Below the pieces are notes generated by a model. That model ran no database searches. It had not been told where the DNA came from and saw only the letters and a list, made by a program, of their open reading frames with translations. Below, one piece after another: positions 1 to 6,884 of a DNA stretch of 64,000 bases. Source of the stretch: JAJFUV01 sp964561215 (GTDB lineage: Bacteria; Acidobacteriota; Terriglobia; Bryobacterales; Bryobacteraceae); NCBI GenBank assembly GCA_964561215.1, contig CAZLOS010000009.1, forward strand, positions 12,994 to 76,993. The letters run 5' to 3'. Made by a program: the position numbers and the translations under genes. Position 1 is the stretch's first letter. Every line of letters starts with the position of its first letter.

Positions 1-340
1 GAGACGGGCCCGATTTCAGGATGAAGCCCTGCGCGCCCGCGCGGAGAACTTCGATGACGGTCTTCCGGTCCCGCCTGGTCGACATGACGACGATACGGGT
101 GTGCAGATCCAGCTGGCGCAGCTTATGGATGAGCTCCAGGCAATAAAGACGGGGCAGGCCCAGATCCAGGAGCGCCACGTCAGGGCGCTTGGCCGAGATC
201 AGGCGGAAGGCGCTTTCCCCGTCGCCACACTGGCCCACGACGACGTACTTCGGGCTTCGTTCACACAGCGCGGCCATCCCCTCGCGGACGAGTGTCAACT
301 CTTCCGCCACGACAACGGATAGCTTGTTAACGGGTTCCAT
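1..340 (-). CDS. Response regulator receiver domain (partial, runs off left edge)
   Basis: The minus-strand frame beginning with ATG at 340 is open to the window edge, giving 113 residues of a receiver domain. The translation reads as a CheY-like fold: a hydrophobic first strand (LSVVVAEE), a phospho-acceptor strand with DVALLDLGLP (the LLD aspartate is the likely phosphorylation site), a VVMST strand with the conserved hydroxyl residue, and a final segment FILKSG that carries the conserved lysine. The missing C-terminus lies outside the window; the receiver resembles the NarL/LuxR type, but the output domain cannot be seen. It lies 108 bp downstream of the RsbV/RsbW-like genes on the same strand, so it may belong to the same stress-signalling unit. 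Confidence 0.8.
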   Translation of the reverse strand, partial: MEPVNKLSVVVAEELTLVREGMAALCERSPKYVVVGQCGDGESAFRLISAKRPDVALLDLGLPRLYCLELIHKLRQLDLHTRIVVMSTRRDRKTVIEVLRAGAQGFILKSGPS

Positions 341-448
341 CAAGGAAGAGTGGTGAGCCGACGATCCCATTCGTCTCTAAAGAGCACGCACCTGCGTCGA
401 CCGGGAACGCAATCGCCTGGCCGTAAGGGGCAGGCGATTGCGCCTGCC

Positions 449-793
449 TCAGGCAAAGCTGGCGATCGCCGTCGCTTCCCTGTCGTAGACGTCGAAAACC
501 GTGTACAGCTTGGTTATTTGGAGCAGGTCATGAACGCGCTTGGTCAAGTTCAAGAGCTTCAATCTCCCGCCCTGATTGGTCACGGTGGTGAAGGCGGAGA
601 CCAACTCGCCGATCCCGGAACTGTCGATGTAGCTGACTTCGCCCAGATTCAACACGATCTTCTTGTTGCCCTGGGCAACAAGGCCGCGAATAGTGTCGCG
701 GAACAAACTGGAACCCTCACCGAGGGTGAGACGGCCCACCGCATCCACCACGCTTACGTCTCCTACCTGGCGCACAGTCAATTTCACACTCAC
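449..793 (-). CDS. STAS-domain anti-anti-sigma factor (RsbV/SpoIIAA-like)
   Basis: A 114-residue single STAS domain. The family signature is present: a strand KKIVLNLGEVSYIDSSGIGEL, in which the serine of DSSG is the residue normally phosphorylated by the partner kinase, followed by a glycine-rich turn and LLNLTKRVHDLL. In partner-switching systems the unphosphorylated form binds the anti-sigma kinase and frees the sigma factor. The open frame extends to 811, but a strong Shine-Dalgarno GAGGAGG at 809-803 lies inside that extension and sits 9 nt before GTG at 793, which decides the start. The RsbW-like kinase gene ends 53 nt upstream of this start, consistent with an operon. It could also serve an HptB/Hpr-type polar STAS pathway; target sigma is unknown. 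Confidence 0.88.
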   Translation of the reverse strand: MSVKLTVRQVGDVSVVDAVGRLTLGEGSSLFRDTIRGLVAQGNKKIVLNLGEVSYIDSSGIGELVSAFTTVTNQGGRLKLLNLTKRVHDLLQITKLYTVFDVYDREATAIASFA

Positions 794-802
794 AGTCTTA
801 AT

Positions 803-809
803 CCTCCTC
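803..809 (-). promoter_or_regulatory. Ribosome binding site that decides the STAS gene start
   Basis: GAGGAGG on the minus strand, 9 nt before the GTG at 793. It would be coding if the longer frame from 811 were used, so the shorter start is preferred. Confidence 0.75.
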
Positions 810-846
810 ACTTTGTCGAACTATAAGAACTCCGGCCGGCGCAGCC

Positions 847-1290
847 TCAAGGCCGCCCCGGCAACCGCTTCACCATGCGGACCTCGGTGCCGTGTCCGGC
901 GCGGGGCCGGATTTCAAGCTCGTCGACAAAGGCCTGCATGAGTAGGATACCCCGGCCGGACTGCCGCAGTAAATTTTTCTCGTCCAGCGGATCGGGCAGC
1001 TTCGACGCGTCGAAGCCATCGCCTTCATCGCTCACGCGGATGGTCAACTTGCCGGCCTTCGCCGATACCGATAAATGCACTTTCTTATTCGCGTTGTAAC
1101 GGTTCCCGTGGACCACGGCGTTCACCATCGACTCGCGCACCGCGACCGAGATCCGGTGCAGATCGTCCTCGTCGAAACCAACCTCGCCGGCAAGCCGGAG
1201 GACGGCCTCCTCGGCCTGATCCACGCTTTCAAGGTTCGAATCGAGCAGCATCTCTTTACCTGGGCTGCCGCTGTCTGTTGGTTCAGGCAT
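847..1290 (-). CDS. Anti-sigma regulatory factor, HATPase_c domain (RsbW/SpoIIAB-like)
   Basis: A 147-residue serine kinase of the GHKL fold. The N-box is ESMVNAVVHGN, the G1 box is DEGDGFD and the G2 region is GRGILLM; all are intact, so ATP binding is expected. Such proteins hold a sigma factor inactive and phosphorylate the STAS antagonist encoded just downstream. ATG at 1290 is used; an internal ATG at 1251 (MLLDSN) is preceded by a purine-rich AGGTAAAGAG and is a reasonable alternative that would remove 13 residues lacking domain content. No sigma factor gene is visible beside it, so the regulated sigma is encoded elsewhere or the module feeds a response-regulator pathway (the partial receiver gene downstream). 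Confidence 0.88.
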   Translation of the reverse strand: MPEPTDSGSPGKEMLLDSNLESVDQAEEAVLRLAGEVGFDEDDLHRISVAVRESMVNAVVHGNRYNANKKVHLSVSAKAGKLTIRVSDEGDGFDASKLPDPLDEKNLLRQSGRGILLMQAFVDELEIRPRAGHGTEVRMVKRLPGRP

Positions 1291-1400
1291 TACAGTGTCG
1301 CCGTTTCCGTGCGGCCCCGTCCAAACGCCAAGTTAATCCAGTCATTCCAACGAAGTCAACGAGTGCGATCCGCCTCTTCCTACACATCGCTTCAACCTGC

Positions 1401-1850
1401 CTACTCCAGGATCACGGCCCCCGTGGCTTTAACCTGATAGATGGTCCTGGGCCCGGTCACGGTGCCGGGATCGAACGGCTTGCCGTTTTCCTCAGCCTCA
1501 TGCTTGGCCATGCGTACGGCCTGTTCCTTCGTGAGATCGAGCTTGACCATCGTGCCCTCGGCCACGGCCATCTTCCCGGCGGCTTCTTTCGGAAAGATAA
1601 TCTCGCCCTCTTTCACTTTGATGCGGATCATCTTGCCGCTCTTCGGATCCACCAGGTTCATCCAGCAGCCCATCTTCTGGCAGACCTCGGCCACTTTGCC
1701 TTTGGCCTGCACGGTCTTGCCGACGTAATCGCCGGGGTTGCCGGCAAGCTGTGCGATGGGCGTGGCCTTCCTGAGCGTGAGCGGCTTGCCGAGCGGCGTG
1801 TCCGCCACAGCGAGCGCCGTCATAACTAACAGCGCGCAGAGAATTCGCAT
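1401..1850 (-). CDS. Secreted DUF4920 domain protein
   Basis: A 149-residue protein with a short signal peptide (MRILCALLVMTALAVA, cleavage likely after residue 16). The mature part matches the small OB-like DUF4920 family: GDYVGKTVQAKGKVAEVCQKMGCWMNL, in which the Cys-Gln-Lys-Met-Gly-Cys-Trp-Met motif is diagnostic, then IRIKVKEGEIIFPKEAAGK. Function is unknown; the paired cysteines suggest a periplasmic redox or metal role, which is inference. A good Shine-Dalgarno GGGAGGG precedes the ATG at 1850. It stands alone between the RsbW-like gene (110 bp away) and the methyltransferase gene (41 bp), all on the minus strand. Confidence 0.85.
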   Translation of the reverse strand: MRILCALLVMTALAVADTPLGKPLTLRKATPIAQLAGNPGDYVGKTVQAKGKVAEVCQKMGCWMNLVDPKSGKMIRIKVKEGEIIFPKEAAGKMAVAEGTMVKLDLTKEQAVRMAKHEAEENGKPFDPGTVTGPRTIYQVKATGAVILE

Positions 1851-1891
1851 TTTCCCTCCCGGACGCTGAATTTCGACAAACAGAGATTATC

Positions 1892-2656
1892 TCACTGTCG
1901 CCGGGCGATTGCTTCAAGGTTGCTGCCCAGACGCTTCACCAGGGGGAGACGGATGAGCAGTTCATCGGCGGTGCGCGCCACCTGGTAGCCCGCGCGCCAG
2001 GAGGGCAGCAACCCGGCCAGCGGGCTGGAGACGAAATCGTAGAAACCCACGTGACCGGCGAGGCCCGCGGCCTCGAACCAGAGCTCGAGTTGCTTCCGGT
2101 CGAGCTCGCGCTCATCCGGGCTCTGGTAGCTGCGCATGAGCTTGGGAAAGAGAATTCGCCCCACGGCCCCCGATAAGCGCCGCCGGCTGGGGTCAATCGA
2201 GTAGAAACGGCCTCCGGCGGCGAGCAGCCGGCGGACGTGGCCGAGGGTAAGTTGAAGTGCATCGTCCGGCAAATGATGCAGCAGGAAAACGGCGTAGATC
2301 AGGTCGAACGAGCAGGGCTCGAAAGGCATCTCCTCCAGGCTGCCTTCGAGAAAGCTCGCGTTGTGCAGGTCGGCGCGCGCGGCGTCCTCGCGCGCCTGCC
2401 GGATGGCGGCGGGCGAAATGTCGATGCCCACCAGTTGGCCGACCCTGGGCGCGATGAGCATCTCGGTGTCGCCGATGCCGCAGCCCAGGCTGAGAACGCG
2501 AGCATGCGGATTGCCGGCCGTGAGGGAAAGAATGCGTCCGGCCATGTGCGCGCGCAGGGCCCTGACGGCCGGCTTGGCGAAATGTTGCTGCGCGAAGCCG
2601 CCATAAAGGGCGTCGTGGTAAGCGCGCTCGCGCGCCCGCGCCGGATCCGGATTCAT
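1892..2656 (-). CDS. Class I SAM-dependent methyltransferase
   Basis: A 254-residue Rossmann-fold methyltransferase. Motif I is VLSLGCGIGDTEML (residues about 54-67), the acidic end of strand 2 is VGIDIS, and the post-motif FDLIYAVFLLHHLPDDA is characteristic of the Methyltransf_11/25 group acting on small molecules, lipids or quinones. The C-terminal third carries a hydrophobic stretch that may contact a membrane substrate. The substrate cannot be told from sequence. It is transcribed divergently from the OYE fusion gene, with 58 bp between the starts. Confidence 0.85.
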   Translation of the reverse strand: MNPDPARARERAYHDALYGGFAQQHFAKPAVRALRAHMAGRILSLTAGNPHARVLSLGCGIGDTEMLIAPRVGQLVGIDISPAAIRQAREDAARADLHNASFLEGSLEEMPFEPCSFDLIYAVFLLHHLPDDALQLTLGHVRRLLAAGGRFYSIDPSRRRLSGAVGRILFPKLMRSYQSPDERELDRKQLELWFEAAGLAGHVGFYDFVSSPLAGLLPSWRAGYQVARTADELLIRLPLVKRLGSNLEAIARRQ

Positions 2657-2714
2657 GCCTTGAGCTTAACAGGCGGAGATGGGTTGCGGACGCATTTGCT
2701 ACGCTGGGGATGCT

Positions 2715-5330
2715 ATGGGCGCGCACGAACCCTTTCATTTCCACAGCCTGGATGAAGTAAGGCAACGCATCAACGAATTGGGCCTTGATCTCGATCTGAG
2801 TGAGGACCTCAGCCCGCTGGCGCAGCCGCTCAAGGCCGGCGATTTCAACATCCCGAACCGCATGGTGGTGCTGCCCATGGAAGGCTGCGACGGCACGTCC
2901 GGAGGGGCGCCGGACGAGTTGACTTTCCGCCGCTACAAGCGATTCGCCGCCGGAGGTGCGGGACTGCTCTGGGTGGAGGCCACGGCGGTGGTGGAGCAAG
3001 GACGAGCCAACCCGCGGCAAATCTGGCTGCGCAAAGAGAATGTAGATGCGTTCGCGCGGCTGGTGGAGGAGACGCACCAGGCGGCCAGGGAAGCGATGGG
3101 GCCCAACCATCGGCCCATGATGATCGCGCAGCTCACGCACTCGGGCCGGTACTCGCGCCCCGGGCGCTCGCCGCGGCCCATCATCGCGCACCATTCCAAG
3201 TTCATCGATCCGGTGCAGAAACTGCCGCCGGACTATCCGTTGATCACGGACGATGAGTTGGAGCGCCTGGAAGATCTCTACGTGGAAGCGGCGGTCTCCG
3301 CGCAGTGGGCGGGCTTCGACGGTGTGGACGTGAAGGCGTGCCACCGCTACCTGATCAGCGAACTGCATGCCTCCTACACGCGCGAAAACAGCCGGTACGG
3401 CGGGAGTTGGGAGAACCGCTCGCGCTTCTTCCGCAACATCGTGAAGAAGATCCGACAGGCGGCGCCGGGCCTGGTCGTCACTTCACGCATGAACGCCTAC
3501 GACGCCATGGCATATCCCTACGGTTTCGGAATGGATCCGAACGACCCCGCCAAGCCGTGCCTGGACGAGCCGATCGACCTCGTGCGTTTCCTGGCCGGGA
3601 ACGGCGCGCCGCTGGTGAACATCACCATCGGCAACCCTTACTTCAATCCGCACGTCAACCGGCCGTTCGACCTGCCGGTGGCCGGAGCGCCGATTCCGCC
3701 GGAACATCCGCTGATTGGGATCGCCCGCTTCGTGCACATCGTGAGGGACATCCAGAAAGCCGTGCCGGAGATCGCCGTGATCGGCGGCGGAGTCTCGTGG
3801 CTGCGCCAGTTCTTCCCGAATTTGGCTGCCGCCAACGTGCGCAACGGCTGGGCGTCGTTGATGGGAGCCGGGCGGATGTCGTTCGCCTATCCGGACTTTC
3901 CCAAGGACGTGCTCGAACACGGCAAGCTCGAACCCGAACGCTGCTGCGTGGCATGCTCGGCCTGTACGCAGATAATGCGCGACGGCGGGCGCAGCGGCTG
4001 CGTACCACGCGACGCTGCCATCTACGAGCCGATTTACAAGGCCGGCCGCGCCGAGGCTCTCGACACCATCCTGGCCGAGGCGAACACCTGCCGCCAGTGC
4101 AACGACCCAACCTGCGTGCGAGGCTGCCCGGCGAGAGTCGACATTCCGCGTTTCGTCGGTCACATCGCGGCGGGCCGCTTCCGCGAGGCGTACGAAACCC
4201 TTCGCGAGCAGAACCTGCTGGCCGCCGTGTGCGGCTATGTGTGCCCGGCCGAAACGCAATGCGAAGCCGAGTGCATCAACGAACATTACGACAACCACGT
4301 CCCTATCCAGCATCTGCAGCGCTGGGTAAGCAGGAAGGCGATGGAAGAAGGATGGGCCGCGGAGCCGCGTCCCCCGCGTCCAGCCACCGGCAAGCGCGTA
4401 GCGGTGCTCGGCGCCGGAGCGGCGGGCGTTTCCGCCGCGGCCACCCTGGCTTCGCTGGGGCACAAAGTGGTGCTGTTCGATCGGGCGCCGCAGGCCGGCG
4501 GGACCGCTCGCGCCACCATCCCTGTCGAGCGGCTGCCGATTCCGGTGCTGCAACGGGAAGTCGATGATGTATTGGCCAGTTGCGGCGACGTCGAACGGCG
4601 GCAGGCTGACTTCGGTGCCACCCTTTCGCTGGATCAAATCCAGTCCGAAGGCTTCGCGGCGGTGCTGGTGGCGCTGGGACTGAGCAAGTCCGTGGCGCTC
4701 GGTGCGACGCGGCCGGCGAGCGGCGTGGTGAGCGCCCTGGAGTTTTTGGAACGGCTCAAGGCCGGTGGACGGGTGGAAGGCAGTGTGCTGGTTCTTGGCG
4801 GTGGCAACACGGCCATCGATGCCGCCCTGTCGGCCAAGCGAACCGGAGCGAGCGACGTAGCCGTCGTTTACCGGCGGTCCTTCGAGGAGATGCCCGCCTG
4901 GCCCGCCGAGCGCGACGCGGCCGTCAAGGCGGGCGTGAACTTTCTGATTCTGACGCAGCCGCTCGAGTATCTGACCGGCGAGGCGGGGAAGCTCACGGGC
5001 CTCAAAGTGATCCGCACGCGGCTCGGCGCGCCCGGCGAGGACGGCCGCCGCAAGCCGGAGCCCATTCCGGGCACCGAGCACGTGCTGCCGGCCGGTCTTG
5101 TGGTGGAGGCCATCGGACAGCAGGCCGGCGACGAGATCCGCCAGGCGCTCACCGGCATCGAGTTCACGCGCCAGGGCCTCGCGAAGACGTTGCCCGGGAG
5201 TTTCGAAACCACGCGCGCGATGGTTTTCGTGGCCGGGGACCTGGTGAACGGCGGCACCACGGTGGTGCGCGCGGTGGCGGAAGGGCGCGACGCAGCCCGC
5301 GAAATCGACGCGCGATTGACGCGCTCCTAG
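2715..5330 (+). CDS. Fusion of Old Yellow Enzyme-type flavin oxidoreductase with GltD-like Fe-S/FAD subunit
   Basis: An 871-residue two-part enzyme. Residues about 25-410 form an FMN TIM barrel of the OYE/2,4-dienoyl-CoA reductase family (NRMVVLPMEGCDG, the substrate-side AQLTHSGRYS, DGVDVKACHRYL, GGGVSW). A cysteine cluster CCVACSACTQIM follows. Then comes a GltD/dihydropyrimidine-dehydrogenase-like module: a double Fe-S cluster region (CRQCNDPTCVRGCP and CGYVCPAETQCEAEC), an FAD-binding GXGXXG (VAVLGAGAAGVSAA) and an NAD(P)-binding site (VLVLGGGNTAIDAA), ending in VFVAGDLVNGG. The module order suggests electrons from NAD(P)H to FAD, Fe-S and FMN to reduce an unsaturated substrate. The frame extends to 2679, but ATG 2715 opens the conserved part. 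It ends 4 nt inside the convergent EAL gene. Confidence 0.85.
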   Translation: MGAHEPFHFHSLDEVRQRINELGLDLDLSEDLSPLAQPLKAGDFNIPNRMVVLPMEGCDGTSGGAPDELTFRRYKRFAAGGAGLLWVEATAVVEQGRANPRQIWLRKENVDAFARLVEETHQAAREAMGPNHRPMMIAQLTHSGRYSRPGRSPRPIIAHHSKFIDPVQKLPPDYPLITDDELERLEDLYVEAAVSAQWAGFDGVDVKACHRYLISELHASYTRENSRYGGSWENRSRFFRNIVKKIRQAAPGLVVTSRMNAYDAMAYPYGFGMDPNDPAKPCLDEPIDLVRFLAGNGAPLVNITIGNPYFNPHVNRPFDLPVAGAPIPPEHPLIGIARFVHIVRDIQKAVPEIAVIGGGVSWLRQFFPNLAAANVRNGWASLMGAGRMSFAYPDFPKDVLEHGKLEPERCCVACSACTQIMRDGGRSGCVPRDAAIYEPIYKAGRAEALDTILAEANTCRQCNDPTCVRGCPARVDIPRFVGHIAAGRFREAYETLREQNLLAAVCGYVCPAETQCEAECINEHYDNHVPIQHLQRWVSRKAMEEGWAAEPRPPRPATGKRVAVLGAGAAGVSAAATLASLGHKVVLFDRAPQAGGTARATIPVERLPIPVLQREVDDVLASCGDVERRQADFGATLSLDQIQSEGFAAVLVALGLSKSVALGATRPASGVVSALEFLERLKAGGRVEGSVLVLGGGNTAIDAALSAKRTGASDVAVVYRRSFEEMPAWPAERDAAVKAGVNFLILTQPLEYLTGEAGKLTGLKVIRTRLGAPGEDGRRKPEPIPGTEHVLPAGLVVEAIGQQAGDEIRQALTGIEFTRQGLAKTLPGSFETTRAMVFVAGDLVNGGTTVVRAVAEGRDAAREIDARLTRS

Positions 5331-6718
5331 TTGACCGGCGCCATTGCCGCCAGGCGGCAATGGCGAAATACGGAATCGGCGACGGTGGAGGGCGGAAGGC
5401 TCTGCCCGAACAAGTGCCCTTGCAGCAGATCGCAGCCTGCAAGGCGGAGCGCCCCGAGTTGGCGCTCGTTTTCCACGCCTTCGGCGACGACTCTAAGGCC
5501 CAGGCCGTGGGCCAGCCGGATGACGGTTTCCACCAGCGGCGTCACCGTGCCGCCGGTCACTTCCAACAGGAACGACCGGTCGATCTTCAGGGCGTCGAGC
5601 GGGAGGCGGCGCAGGTAGGCAAGCGACGAGTATCCGGTGCCGAAATCGTCAATCGCGATGCGCACACCCAAGCCGCGCAGCCTGGTCATCCTGCGCACGG
5701 ACTCTTCGACGTCGCGCATCAGCGTGCTCTCGGTGACCTCGAGAGCCAGCCATCGCGGGTCGAGGCCGGTGTCGGACAGGGTCCCCGTGACCATGTGCAC
5801 GAAATCCGGCCGGGCGAACTCCACGGCCGAAACGTTGACCGAAATGCGAACCGGCACGTGGCCGGTATCCTGCCATTCGACGTTCTGCCGGCAGGCTTCA
5901 CCGAGCACCCAGGCCCCGATCGGGACGATCATCCCCGACTCCTCGGCGATAGGGATGAACTCGGCCGGACCGATGCGGCCCAGCCTGGGATGGTTCCATT
6001 CGAGGAGGGCTTCCAGCCCCGCCAGGCGGCCTTCCATGTCCACCTGGGGTTGGTACAGCAATCGAAACTCGTGTCCGGCTAAGGCGCGGCGTAAATCCGT
6101 TTCGAGCGAAAGCCTGTTGCGCGCGGCTTCTCCGATGGCCGGTGTAAAGCGCACCACCTGCTGGCGCCCGCCGGGCGAGGCGCGGAAGGCTGCCGCGCCG
6201 GCGTGCCGAAGAAGCGTTTCGGCGTCCAGGCCGTCCTCCGGGTAGACGCTCAATCCCATACAGGCCGGCAGGAAGAACTCCTGACCGTCCACGTCAAAAG
6301 GCTTATTGAAGGCATCCAGAACGATTCCGGCTTTCCAGGCCGCGTCGCGCGGATTCTCCAGCCTGCACAAGGCGAGGGCGAACTCGCTGCCGCTCATCCG
6401 GGCGACGAAGTCGTTCGGTTCGAGCGAGTTGGAGAGACGGCTGGCCACCTGCCGGAGCAGGCTGTCCCCCGTCGCGTGCCCCAGAGTGGCGTTGATCCGC
6501 CGGAAATGACCGATGTCGATCAGGGCGACAGCGGGAAACCATCCGCGCCAGTGCGCCTTCGCGATCGCGTATCTGAACCGCTCCTCGAAGACGATGCGAT
6601 TGGGGAGGCCAGTCAGGGCGTCGTTCCGCGGATAGCGAGCCAGCGTGCCGGAGGCTGCATCGAAGAGGCTCTGGAAACAGGCGCCTCCATGTGGGCCGAA
6701 CAGTGTGCGCATCGACAT
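5327..6718 (-). CDS. GGDEF-EAL protein, probable cyclic-di-GMP phosphodiesterase
   Basis: A 463-residue protein with a GGDEF domain (about 30-190) and an EAL domain (about 205-460) and almost no N-terminal sensor. The diguanylate cyclase signature is degenerate: SGSEF at 109-113 in place of GGDEF, so synthesis is unlikely. The EAL half keeps its key residues: EAL at 236-238, NVS at 295-297, DDFGTGYSSL at 357-366, Lys378, Glu413 in VAEGVE and Gln433. I therefore call it a c-di-GMP hydrolase with a possibly regulatory GGDEF. It is divergent from the TPR/beta-barrel gene, which suggests that c-di-GMP turnover and exopolysaccharide export are set together. No transmembrane segment is visible. Confidence 0.9.
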   Translation of the reverse strand: MSMRTLFGPHGGACFQSLFDAASGTLARYPRNDALTGLPNRIVFEERFRYAIAKAHWRGWFPAVALIDIGHFRRINATLGHATGDSLLRQVASRLSNSLEPNDFVARMSGSEFALALCRLENPRDAAWKAGIVLDAFNKPFDVDGQEFFLPACMGLSVYPEDGLDAETLLRHAGAAAFRASPGGRQQVVRFTPAIGEAARNRLSLETDLRRALAGHEFRLLYQPQVDMEGRLAGLEALLEWNHPRLGRIGPAEFIPIAEESGMIVPIGAWVLGEACRQNVEWQDTGHVPVRISVNVSAVEFARPDFVHMVTGTLSDTGLDPRWLALEVTESTLMRDVEESVRRMTRLRGLGVRIAIDDFGTGYSSLAYLRRLPLDALKIDRSFLLEVTGGTVTPLVETVIRLAHGLGLRVVAEGVENERQLGALRLAGCDLLQGHLFGQSLPPSTVADSVFRHCRLAAMAPVN

Positions 6719-6729
6719 CCGGTGTCTCT

Positions 6730-6747
6730 ATTGATTAGTACATCAAT
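6730..6747. promoter_or_regulatory. Inverted repeat in divergent intergenic region, possible operator
   Basis: ATTGAT and ATCAAT form a perfect 6-bp inverted repeat around a 6-nt spacer, 12 nt upstream of the EAL gene and about 140 nt upstream of the TPR gene. The position suits a regulator binding site, but no binding protein can be named. Confidence 0.35.
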
Positions 6748-6884
6748 CGCGGGTTAAATGACTCATTTTCGGGGGGATTAGCGGGTATTACGGTTCTAGT
6801 ACCGAAGTCCTAGCGCTAATGGAACCACTTTTCCTGCGAAACTTCCGCCGCCGGCACACTATTCTCATAGCCCCGAGGTGTGAC

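Noticed and set aside
3483..5360. Long minus-strand reading frame of 625 codons
   Set aside because: It lies antisense to the OYE-GltD fusion, has His/Arg/Ala-rich sequence without any domain and is a GC-rich shadow of that gene.
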